DNA of 43,309 nt from the NCBI GenBank assembly GCA_002712285.1, contig PATC01000001.1, positions 6,662 to 49,970 on the forward strand. The letters run 5' to 3'. Within the stretch, counting starts at the first letter, position 1; every line of letters starts with the position of its first letter. This document shows positions 31,801 to 38,719 of this stretch, in pieces. Made by a program: the position numbers and the translations under genes. The stretch comes from Methanobacteriota archaeon (lineage in GTDB: Archaea > Thermoplasmatota > Poseidoniia > Poseidoniales > Thalassarchaeaceae). The notes beneath the pieces were generated by a model. It saw nothing but the letters and a program-made list of their open reading frames with translations. It ran no database searches and had not been told where the DNA came from.

Positions 31801-32229
31801 GGTCAAGGTGTATCTCAGACCGTTTACATCAAGATTCAGGAAGGTAACGATGGTGACCCTATCTATCAACAGATTCAGATTAATTTGATCCCATTGACAA
31901 ATGAAGATCCTTGTATAACGGATCCAAATGCTGAAGGTTGTGAAAACACAACAGATGGTGAGAATACCGAATCAGGTGGCGAATCAAGTCTCATGTTGAT
32001 TATCGCTATCATCGCTGTTGTTCTCTTGGGTATTGTGTTTGGAACAGTCCTACTTGTTCGTGGACGCGGTAAATCAGATGTTGATGTTGGAATGGGCGAG
32101 GTTACCTTTGGTGGTGTCGAAACCATGGATCCAAAGGAGGCATATGTCCAGCAGTTGATTGCTCAAGGCTATCCAGAGGAAACGGCTAGAGCATATGCTG
32201 AACAGTATGCGTCACATTTCCAACAGTGA
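25828..32229 (+). CDS. Giant secreted/surface protein with VCBS/FG-GAP repeats, repeated adhesin-like modules, a GATase-like segment, PKD-like domain, C-terminal TM and cytoplasmic tail
   Basis: Signal peptide RRRLSFFLTSLMLTSLLIGLAPNAVA; DLDCDGDNDLVTGSEMGN, DIGDIDDDGSPDIIYFQGN, DINQDGHMDLVVPS; YFDASESSDNDSTDGTSGITEYEWRVYSD; TM SLMLIIAIIAVVLLGIVFGTVLLV; start chosen at the signal peptide rather than the ORF-track 25624. Confidence 0.85.
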   Translation: MMSLANATNDSNRRRRLSFFLTSLMLTSLLIGLAPNAVASHEKTYHTTKNPTTIAAGDLDCDGDNDLVTGSEMGNFLTILYNENGDFSDRQDVWTNNNNSRRAGFADIADSSDVDIGDIDDDGSPDIIYFQGNIRTVSGPSVMGNITILYGDCAGGWTASNPITVSPNAIGIEVADIDGDGNDDIVGLFIDVTVVNMQLAIFRGPDPTQVNNQATTTMPLGGTSGAYYYDFALGSYGETVAGGGIGTPVGDCEDLDAWLMTSPPYNGPQSGFDPGNWDNVTIIEYDCTTNQFYNPNTAPNNVHKFAMGTDNDGKIDVADTDGDTVVDMVAMNDGWDQNVTYATGGGTTWTTGNLAFIGDFVGSDVSIEDINQDGHMDLVVPSMLTVTTVTSTALGNSTILSTDNLQDQNTVQIILSDGSGGWESPQSFDVGRRPTMAIVSQLTGGSSSALDIAVGQRDYTFSFVDGSLWIDSKGWGGSVDSVTIVQLDNQDLGVTGLSVSPAAFNPFTQSAQLGAGTRNVNVTVRNTGLETVSGSADVEVKVRDILSGTDTIVYANDFDGNVDSSNCAGCNLDAVSYSGEWGSGSSWHVEQASNTSNKADTRFEAHDNPTGFMWAGLRAANSSDGGSLETGYYNNMDEAFIVENIDLRNSDTAAMDIDMLCAVGYSMVYYSSTGIANRVLYDDSCTIDVWSEADGWESVSYFGGHDNDRVLYIQNGYAPERAVNNNLYYQGTIYNWLNLTGENAIDLTEWAGEVVDIRFRFRTGFDGSVGTDDETNQTQWDGFAFDNLSIRKTVSSFGASPQVSSQTLTLNNFAPGDEEIVTLSANFVNGTTYLIETSISSTSGITNGDATNDDAKFSTLVENLYDPATSDITSLEKGALYAADTYPIDVEVVNRGNTVTDFEVVANVYTAQSSELLSEDFEAGSGGFQFGDDGDNFGVVIDDTAANVQNSLVPQNRPVFEGAAYWFGGPDDGYGQDWNETMNLATIDLTNMQGDFAYLNFDYFAEMEVLEDSNGNVVGWTAETGLETSWRSGSTTYNGVVYGSWNDINENGVLNNQTCEDIDDDGYLDEVETFGDRPDDGNYRVWFDSEGLKKSVTLDLTHVYLLNTTNTNSNLWRTECLSFSGFEVDFTWRFQSDSNGATGANGLAGFGLDNISVTEFTFVPDQTYSTTVTGLDSQEDRVVTVGNHPFTQGIYRIDAISVFDNTTQGTDWYGAQELLLSNNLTRIVFDVASVDVLLRPPDVLSCVEEIIPCSYPIDDAKNHDFSLSLDNGVLAGDYNIMMSVVDTSTNTAVVGSPFNSESGLISLTPHERTNVSWIAAFDGWADGKVYNISFYAELADGTPSGNMHYFNILFEDNIDVAILSAPTDQDRLKTVREDLEAMGMTYTQFKPDDWATYVNSDWIDPLKYNKVLLPWQTENNVLNGNYYSRLALGIGGNPSPTMVLTSYMNGGGTVQMHLGPYADSPHNAYLNNKLPFGIEIQDRDTTTNPQVTYQDMTILDPYHNMMEDIVPSSFVGVNSGNYVSNAVINTGQTGNDQMPYICGGPITNPRTGFDTSFHNIIQGPESSMSLLATCGYGSGGLIVTTIDVENEAVTNKYGDTTFPILSNLLSYQMNPYPSGFGIAGGDDWNLLINGEAPDWDTVNGNYQRMYLKSSAELDFSFESTVSGLDANWEIRSGDAFDVTKWDGGVLPAGQFDHTPDDSHTASFCVLDTSSSTNCKTDASWIVTIFLHDSAGHVRKASIELVTNDIQADEDRPIAHFSVVDRLDTSGYITSLDTYEVNGEQWMFFEIRCPGDETDPCERRVYFDASESSDNDSTDGTSGITEYEWRVYSDRYYNQLPGSPYHEYIRGTDSFSYAFRNVTVNPSGMNNGTPIRIDLTVQDRANKDSEKYRMFFQVVPDSFGDAEAQVSITNPSAGDTQSGAFVWINGSVTSGVEENDLSIYVALSGSDLNLTPTQQFARAQAMKFNSSSNLANGEEFSLTLSIEDLYLEGQGVSQTVYIKIQEGNDGDPIYQQIQINLIPLTNEDPCITDPNAEGCENTTDGENTESGGESSLMLIIAIIAVVLLGIVFGTVLLVRGRGKSDVDVGMGEVTFGGVETMDPKEAYVQQLIAQGYPEETARAYAEQYASHFQQ

Positions 32230-32245
32230 CGAACTTAGACTAGTA

Positions 32246-32271
32246 ACCCCCATTTGGGGGTAATTCCCCCC
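32246..32271 (+). promoter_or_regulatory. C-tract/G-tract/C-tract element able to form two mutually exclusive hairpins
   Basis: ACCCCC-ATTT-GGGGGT-AATT-CCCCCC between the giant-protein stop and the SAH hydrolase start. Confidence 0.5.
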
Positions 32272-32330
32272 GGCCGAGAGGCTCATGGTGCTGACGGAGG
32301 ACTAATGAACGAGAGTTTGGAGGCTCCAAC

Positions 32331-33596
32331 ATGGACAGAAGTGACTTGTATACCGTTGCTGATCTCTCTCTAGCTGATTCCGGAGCCAAGCGTGTTGATT
32401 GGGCTCGGACTAGGATGCCAGTTCTTCGCCTCTTACGCGAGCGTGCAGAACAGGAGAAACCTCTCGAAGGAATGCGTGTAGCCGGTTGTCTTCATGTTAC
32501 TAAGGAAACTGCTGTCCTTATCGAGACGATTGCTGCAGCTGGAGCTGAAGTTTCGTGGTCGGGATGTAATCCCCTCAGTACCCAGGATGATGTCGCAGCC
32601 TGGCTAGCATCTGAAGGATACAGTATCCATGCTTGGCACGGCCAATCCGTAGAGGACTTTTACCATTGTATCGACCGAACTCTTGAGTTCGCTCCAACAT
32701 TGACTCTTGATGATGGTGCGGATCTAATTTTCCGTGTTCATGATGCACGTAAGGATGTCCTCCCCTCGATTATTGGTGGAACTGAGGAGACGACTACAGG
32801 AGTCCATCGACTACGAGCGATGGCCGATCAAGGTGCACTTCTATACCCTGTGATTGCGGTAAATGATGCTAAGACTAAGTGGGACTTCGATAATGTCCAT
32901 GGTACTGGACAATCAACCTTGGATGGTATTTTGAGAGCGACTAGTGTTCTATTGGCTGGGAAAACTGTTGTTGTTGCAGGATATGGCCACTGTGGCCGCG
33001 GAGTCGCTCAACGTGCTCGAGGCATGGGTTCGAACGTCGTTGTAACTGAAGTTGATCCATTAGCTGCACTCCGAGCACATATGGATGGATTCCGTGTGAT
33101 GACCATGGATGAAGCTGCAGAGATTGGAGATCTCTTCTGTACTGCTACAGGTATGAAGGATATCATTTCTAGATCACAGTTCTCGAAGATGAAAGATGGT
33201 GCAATTGTCTGTAACACTGGTCATTATGACTGTGAAATCGTGATTGAAGATCTTGAAGATTTATCGACATCTGTTCGGACTATCCGTGATGATAATGAGG
33301 AATTCACACTTCCTGATGGTCGTCGGATATTCCTTCTCGCACGAGGCCGTCTGGTTAACCTAGCCGCTGCAGAAGGGCACCCTTCTGAAGTCATGGACAT
33401 GTCTTTTGCGAACCAGTTCCTGTCTTTGTGTCGTCTAGCAGCAGATGCATATACGATGGATGTAGCTGTTCATGATATCTCAATGGCTCAGGATTTGGAA
33501 CTTGCACAAACGAAATTGTTGGCTGAGGGTATTCAAATTGATTCACTCAGCTCGGATCAAATTGCCTACCGTGATTCCTACAACGAAGGGACTTGA
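32331..33596 (+). CDS. ahcY: Adenosylhomocysteinase
   Basis: MRVAGCLHVTKETAVLIETIAAAGAEVSWSGCNPLSTQDDVAA, NDAKTKWDFDNVHGTGQSTLDGI, VVVAGYGHCGRGVAQRARGMG, CNTGHYDCEI. Confidence 0.95.
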   Translation: MDRSDLYTVADLSLADSGAKRVDWARTRMPVLRLLRERAEQEKPLEGMRVAGCLHVTKETAVLIETIAAAGAEVSWSGCNPLSTQDDVAAWLASEGYSIHAWHGQSVEDFYHCIDRTLEFAPTLTLDDGADLIFRVHDARKDVLPSIIGGTEETTTGVHRLRAMADQGALLYPVIAVNDAKTKWDFDNVHGTGQSTLDGILRATSVLLAGKTVVVAGYGHCGRGVAQRARGMGSNVVVTEVDPLAALRAHMDGFRVMTMDEAAEIGDLFCTATGMKDIISRSQFSKMKDGAIVCNTGHYDCEIVIEDLEDLSTSVRTIRDDNEEFTLPDGRRIFLLARGRLVNLAAAEGHPSEVMDMSFANQFLSLCRLAADAYTMDVAVHDISMAQDLELAQTKLLAEGIQIDSLSSDQIAYRDSYNEGT

Positions 33597-33603
33597 GATT
33601 GAT

Positions 33604-34644
33604 TCATTCCTCTTCGGAAATTGTAAGAATCTCAGCCCATATTGGTAGCGTAAAAGTCCATTTCCGGCTCATGCGTTCCCCGTTTTCTATGATGCGATCA
33701 AGCCGTTCCATTGACGAGATTGATCTTTTATCTCGAAGTGCCCGATATAGGCGACTTTCCCGATATTCATTGGGTATGCAAAGTAAACCGCTAGAAAGCT
33801 CAGCATTGATTGCACGAGTCAATTCGTGAGCAGGGCGATTTAATCGGTGGACATGGCGCTTAACCCATCGACTTCCATAGAGAAAGGATGCAAAGATGAT
33901 TAAGAATCCAAGAACCATCGTCGAAAATCCGCCTGATAGGATTCCGTTGGTTTGTAACCATTGAAATCCAATAGCTTCAATCCACACAAGTGGCATCAAA
34001 AAGGTGAGTAACCAGAATGTTTCGGTCGTAGGCTTCCTACCTGAGAATGCTTTGATTCGAATCCACCCCTCATCGCTTGGATTGTTTGGACGAAAGAAAT
34101 CGGTACTATTTGCTGCAGCCATTTTGATCTGCTCGCTCATAGTTCTGAGGCGCATCATACTCTTTGGATCAGGCTGTTCCATGTTCTCTCCGAAAATCAG
34201 GTCAATTCGGTCAGCAGCCTCTGCATATTCGCCAAACTCGGCAAGAATAGCAACCTGTTCAACTAAAGGTACCACTGCTTTGGGATCAAAGGTTCTGCGT
34301 GAATCCCACCACTGTAGGGCGTCCTCAAACATTCCTAACTCATCAACCAACAACCGGCCTCCAATTGCCCACGCTTCCTCGTTTTCTGGGTTCTCTGCAA
34401 TAACAATTCGACACTTATGCAAACCTTTTGCAGCATCTTGTAGGCTCATTTTTGTGGGGCGGTCTCCTCTTGGCCCTGTACGACTGAAGAGTTCTCGAAT
34501 TTCTGACATTAGGGCATCTTCATGATGCGGATTAATCTCGAGTGCCTTGGCGCGTAATTCAACGAAATTATCGCGGTCTGCTAGATCTCTTGCTTCCATG
34601 GCATCCAACCAGACATCGTCAGCGCTGCGACTTTCATCCCCCAT
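33604..34644 (-). CDS. TPR-like membrane protein of unknown function (two TM segments)
   Basis: N-terminal helical-repeat-like region; hydrophobic segments TFWLLTFLMPLVWIEAI and FSTMVLGFLIIFASFLYG. Confidence 0.65.
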   Translation of the reverse strand: MGDESRSADDVWLDAMEARDLADRDNFVELRAKALEINPHHEDALMSEIRELFSRTGPRGDRPTKMSLQDAAKGLHKCRIVIAENPENEEAWAIGGRLLVDELGMFEDALQWWDSRRTFDPKAVVPLVEQVAILAEFGEYAEAADRIDLIFGENMEQPDPKSMMRLRTMSEQIKMAAANSTDFFRPNNPSDEGWIRIKAFSGRKPTTETFWLLTFLMPLVWIEAIGFQWLQTNGILSGGFSTMVLGFLIIFASFLYGSRWVKRHVHRLNRPAHELTRAINAELSSGLLCIPNEYRESRLYRALRDKRSISSMERLDRIIENGERMSRKWTFTLPIWAEILTISEEE

Positions 34645-34701
34645 CTATATGCCTCCGTTACTCCGACACTGAGGATACGATTCATCACCTTATGCGTTGA
34701 A

Positions 34702-35748
34702 TCAACTACGGCGCCTATCTCTGAATGATCCATTGGAACCCCCACTTCGGTGATTCCTTCTACCTCGATTTCCAGAGAAGCGTTTACTGTCTCGTCGGTC
34801 ACCTAATCGGCGAACTCCTTCTGAGTTGCCTCTTCGAGGTGTCTTATTGGCTGAATCATTACCTCCTGAACCGTCTTTGTTTCGTCCACATCGATTACAT
34901 TCAGTCCTGAAGGCGAAGTTACTGTTACCGCACTGCTTGCAGGTCCAATCGCCTTCCCGCGCCTCGCTCTGATTACTATCTTTGCGATCTCCACCTCTAC
35001 GGTCACCCCATGATGAACGTCGTTGGTCTCTACGATCTCCACCCCTACGGTCTCCGCCTCTACGGTCTCCGCCTCTACGGTCTCCGCCTCTACGGTCTCC
35101 GCCTCTACGGTCTCCGCCTCTACGGTCTCCACCTCTACGGTCTCCACCTCTACGGTCACCCCATGATGAGCGTCCTTGGCTTCTACGATCGCCTCCACTT
35201 GGTTTTGGTTCATCGCAATTTGATCGATTACATACGTTCTTACTTGCGAAATTGTGATTGTTGCACTTTGGACACATCCAGTCACCTGGCTTCATCCTTG
35301 AATTCTGGTCGTCTATGCGGCGATCACCCCATGAACGATTACGTTCGCCACGTTCGCCACCTCTGCGGTCACCACCTCTACGGTCGCCCCATGACGAGCG
35401 TCTTCTGTCTCTACGGTCGCCACCCCTGCGATCGTTACGTCGATCAAATTGTCTATCGCCCCGATTATCACGTGAAAATCGAGAACGTCCGTTGTCTCGT
35501 CGCTCACGGCGTTCCCGCGGGGCTAGTTCTAGAGTTGAACCAATGAGGGTTTCAGCTTCGAGATGAGGGTCTAGGATTACGAGATTAACCACTGGATCAT
35601 CAATAGGACCAATCACACTATCAACGCGACCAACCGTAGTTCCAGTACTATCTCGGAGTCGCTGGCCTAAACGGGGTACGCCTCCATCGAAACTCGCCAG
35701 AACGGACCCTTCGTGGGTCACACGCAGAACCGTGGCTGTGTAGGACAT
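34702..35748 (-). CDS. gar1: Gar1-like H/ACA RNP protein with RGG/GGDRR repeats and two RanBP2-type zinc fingers
   Basis: N-terminus VLRVTHEGSVLASFDGGVPRLGQRLRDSTGTTVGRVDSVIGPIDDPVVNLVIL (Gar1 signature); GDWMCPKCNNHNFASKNVCNRSNC and GDWTCKQCGNSNFAFRTECNRCG; tandem GGDRR. Confidence 0.82.
   Translation of the reverse strand: MSYTATVLRVTHEGSVLASFDGGVPRLGQRLRDSTGTTVGRVDSVIGPIDDPVVNLVILDPHLEAETLIGSTLELAPRERRERRDNGRSRFSRDNRGDRQFDRRNDRRGGDRRDRRRSSWGDRRGGDRRGGERGERNRSWGDRRIDDQNSRMKPGDWMCPKCNNHNFASKNVCNRSNCDEPKPSGGDRRSQGRSSWGDRRGGDRRGGDRRGGDRRGGDRRGGDRRGGDRRGGDRRGGDRRDQRRSSWGDRRGGDRKDSNQSEAREGDWTCKQCGNSNFAFRTECNRCGRNKDGSGGNDSANKTPRRGNSEGVRRLGDRRDSKRFSGNRGRRNHRSGGSNGSFRDRRRS
35026..35160 (-). repeat. 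15-bp tandem coding repeat (GGDRR units)
   Basis: About nine 15-nt units of the form tctacggtctccgcc (forward), several identical, inside the Gar1-like CDS. Confidence 0.92.
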
Positions 35749-35751
35749 GAC

Positions 35752-37821
35752 TCAATCGCGCCGTCCGGCGTACATGAGCGCTCCGATGACTGCAACCACG
35801 ATGAAGGCGATTCCAGGTGCAGGCAAAGAACCGGAATCCTCCGGTTCAGCGACGATGGCAGGTGGTTCGATTATGTTCCCTGTATTGAATAAGAATGAGT
35901 TGTCAACTGTTTGCGTAATTGTTGTGCAGACATTCGATTCATCACATGCTGTGATAGTAACAACATGTTCTCCTTCGCTAAATATGTCGAAGTTAATTTG
36001 CTGACTACTCCAAGTATTCCCACTTGTTGAAATCTCACCACCAGCGGCTCCATCAATTTCGATAGTGAATGTTACAGCTTCCCCATCTGGGTCACTGAAA
36101 ACACCGGTGACTTGCCACATACTACCATCGAATTCAGCACTGGAGATACTGATAGTGGGTGGCTGACTTGATTTCATCAGAATAGTGTCGAAAGTGTAGT
36201 GGAAATCAGACATTCCTTCGCCAGTAGCATGAACACGTAACTGGATTTCTCCTGGGCTGAGAGATCCAGTATCCACAACAATTGCGTCACCGGGGATTGT
36301 TCCGGTGGATGATGCTGTGCCGCCTTCCTGGAATAGGGTAACTGTAACTTCCATTACAGGTTCAGCATCTTGTGTGTCAATTGTGAAAGTATGTGATGCC
36401 TGTATGTCAGTGTTGAACATTACAGAAAACGGAACGAAAAGATCGAACACACGATGGTCTCCTGCACGTGCTGATCCATTGTCGTCGATATCGTAAGGAG
36501 TACATTCAACTGAACTTGCTTGTTGACCATTTGTTGTAACTTGCCAAGCCCCATCAGCGGCTTCAGCAATGGTCCAATCTCCAGATAGTCGCACACAATT
36601 CAGGTCTATGGCAGAGAAACCAGCTTCGTCAGTTAGCCAAAGGCCTTGGTTCACTACGGAGATGAAGTCTACAGTAACACCTGATGGAACAGGGATTTTG
36701 TCATCATGCGCAGGTGCCGCTGCAGTCCATTGAGGGGGGTCGTTTGGTGGCGGTGGTTGGTTCGTGAAGTCGGCAAACATGTCCTGCCCTGCAGGCCATG
36801 TGTTCAAGTCGAAGTCAGTGTGAACTTGCACAGTTAGAGAACCATCCGAATTCTCAGTCACGGTTTCAGTGATGGTTCCATCACCAATACAGCCGCCGAC
36901 TGGAGGTGTAGATCCTTGGTGCATCTCATGTTGGACGATTCGTCCATCGCATTCCTCAAACAAAGCAACACGTAATGGATCCCCATCGTTAGAATCTTTT
37001 TCTGGGAAATTCATTATTAGTTCAGCGTTTGTCATGTTAGTAGTGTTCATGGCAATGGTGAAGTAATCAGAATTAGCCAAATCTGCTGCCCAAGTCATGG
37101 TTCCATTAAGCCAGACAATTATCTGACATTCATCGGGTGCTGTTGCATCTGTGGTGTCACAGTTGCGTGTTGTTGCAGCATCTGTAGGTCTAACTGGAAC
37201 TTCATAGCATTCGCCGGTTGCTGAGAGTCGGCTTTGAGGTGGACAACTTCTGTTGTCGGGATGATGAGGTGGAAACAGATTCCAGTATTCTAACTGAAGC
37301 GGATTTGCTTCGTCATTTATCCAAGATGCATTTTTCCAATCAACACCCTCTCCCCCGCGATGAGGTTCACCGGTGCGGAATCCGAATCGGGGATTTGTTT
37401 CAACGATACAATCGTCAGTTATGTCGAGAATCATATTTTCCTCTTGATTAGAGAGGTATCCATTTGCTCCTCCCGGAGCCCCAACAGTGCCTATCAAGTC
37501 GTCTAAATCGAAGCGCACTTGATCGGACAAGCTGTTGTTGATATACGCAACAGCAGAAACCTGTGCACTGGCATAATCCGCGTTAATATCCACTGAGAAG
37601 CGCGCATAGGAGTATACGAACATGTCTTCAAAGGTCAAACCCTCGCAAGCGGCACCAATTAGTTCCTCTCCGGATTGCCGAGATTCGGTATTTTGGGGAT
37701 TGACAGGCTCCCTTAGTAAGTCATCAGAGGGCGTCAATATCCCCAATGTCGTTGCTCCAATCATGAGGAGAATCATTGCGTTCGCGAGTAATTGTCGAGT
37801 GTTCACCATGGTGGTCACCAA
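35752..37821 (-). CDS. Secreted surface protein with C-terminal PGF-CTERM-like sorting signal
   Basis: Signal peptide LLANAMILLMIGATTLGIL; C-terminus EPEDSGSLPAPGIAFIVVAVIGALMYAGRRD (PG-hydrophobic-basic tripartite). Confidence 0.78.
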   Translation of the reverse strand: MVTTMVNTRQLLANAMILLMIGATTLGILTPSDDLLREPVNPQNTESRQSGEELIGAACEGLTFEDMFVYSYARFSVDINADYASAQVSAVAYINNSLSDQVRFDLDDLIGTVGAPGGANGYLSNQEENMILDITDDCIVETNPRFGFRTGEPHRGGEGVDWKNASWINDEANPLQLEYWNLFPPHHPDNRSCPPQSRLSATGECYEVPVRPTDAATTRNCDTTDATAPDECQIIVWLNGTMTWAADLANSDYFTIAMNTTNMTNAELIMNFPEKDSNDGDPLRVALFEECDGRIVQHEMHQGSTPPVGGCIGDGTITETVTENSDGSLTVQVHTDFDLNTWPAGQDMFADFTNQPPPPNDPPQWTAAAPAHDDKIPVPSGVTVDFISVVNQGLWLTDEAGFSAIDLNCVRLSGDWTIAEAADGAWQVTTNGQQASSVECTPYDIDDNGSARAGDHRVFDLFVPFSVMFNTDIQASHTFTIDTQDAEPVMEVTVTLFQEGGTASSTGTIPGDAIVVDTGSLSPGEIQLRVHATGEGMSDFHYTFDTILMKSSQPPTISISSAEFDGSMWQVTGVFSDPDGEAVTFTIEIDGAAGGEISTSGNTWSSQQINFDIFSEGEHVVTITACDESNVCTTITQTVDNSFLFNTGNIIEPPAIVAEPEDSGSLPAPGIAFIVVAVIGALMYAGRRD

Positions 37822-37837
37822 CCTCCGTTGAACTATG

Positions 37838-37852
37838 AGGGTAAAATACCCT
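37838..37852 (-). promoter_or_regulatory. Perfect 6-bp inverted repeat between a TATA-like element and the surface-protein start
   Basis: AGGGTA-AAA-TACCCT; on the minus strand preceded by GGTATAGTG and followed by GGAGG then ATG. Confidence 0.4.
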
Positions 37853-37885
37853 GTCCTACACTATACCTCATTGGATGTAGTTCGA

Positions 37886-38719
37886 TTAAGGCTTCAATTG
37901 GCGGAAACGGCGAAGATAGAACCCAGCAGGGAGAAACGTCCAACCTATTGTTGACATGACCAAGAATGCAGGATGAACTGTAGGTTGAGCAGTTTCTGGT
38001 AATCGGCTTTGTAGAAGGAGTTGATAGATACCATTAGGCGAGAATAAATCTGCGCGTTCTTGGAAGCGGATGAATTCAATATTTGATGTATCTGTAGCAT
38101 CCACGCCAAGGAGTGTAGCGATTACTACCGTCACGAGAAGCCATAGTAGTGTGAAGAAAAGCCAAGTAGCAACGCCGAAGGTTACGGAGGATCCTAGGTC
38201 TTGAGCAATTGAAGATGCAATTAACTGTAAACTTGCATACCAGAATAGAAGCAGTGCAGTACTGACAATCCAGATTCCAGCATCGAGGGGTTCAGGAACA
38301 ATGTCCATCTGTCGATAGATTAGGCCTAATGAGAGAAATTGTAGGATTGCTACAGGTATCGCAACCGTACCCCACACACCGAATAGATGCCCCATAGCAA
38401 GATCGCGTCTATCGATGGGTTGAGCAAGATCGATTGCAAGTTCTCCTGTCATCCTTGGTCGGCTGATTGCATCGAAACCCACAAGCACGACTCCGAGTGT
38501 CGCGGAAAGAAGTACGAAGAGACTTGAGAGAAACATTACGGTAGCTGCTCCATCGACAGCAATTTGGCCCGGGAGAGTAGTATTAGGGTCAGCGAACCCC
38601 CATACTGATCCGGGTATAAACAGAATCAGTAGTGGGCCAAGGATTACCATCCGTTGAGAGCGTATACGAATACGGAGTTCATGTAGGCTCAGTCTGATGA
38701 TAGTAGTCATAGAACTCAT
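37886..38719 (-). CDS. ABC-2 type transporter permease
   Basis: Six hydrophobic segments; VLVGFDAISRPRMTGELAIDLAQPIDRRDLAMGH; adjacent overlapping ATPase gene. Confidence 0.83.
   Translation of the reverse strand: MSSMTTIIRLSLHELRIRIRSQRMVILGPLLILFIPGSVWGFADPNTTLPGQIAVDGAATVMFLSSLFVLLSATLGVVLVGFDAISRPRMTGELAIDLAQPIDRRDLAMGHLFGVWGTVAIPVAILQFLSLGLIYRQMDIVPEPLDAGIWIVSTALLLFWYASLQLIASSIAQDLGSSVTFGVATWLFFTLLWLLVTVVIATLLGVDATDTSNIEFIRFQERADLFSPNGIYQLLLQSRLPETAQPTVHPAFLVMSTIGWTFLPAGFYLRRFRQLKP

Noticed and set aside
34581-34802. 73-aa minus ORF overlapping the Gar1-like 3' end
   Set aside because: Overlaps two supported CDSs out of frame, no domain.
34803-35285. Minus-strand 160-aa ORF rich in VEVETVEAETVEAE
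   Set aside because: Alternative frame of the same repeat within the Gar1-like CDS; no independent start context or domain.
34982-35566. Plus-strand ORFs (RSPPLRSPPL..., LYGLRLYGL...) opposite the Gar1-like gene
   Set aside because: Antisense artefacts of the 15-bp coding repeat, which keeps all frames open; the minus frame has Gar1 and zinc-finger motifs.
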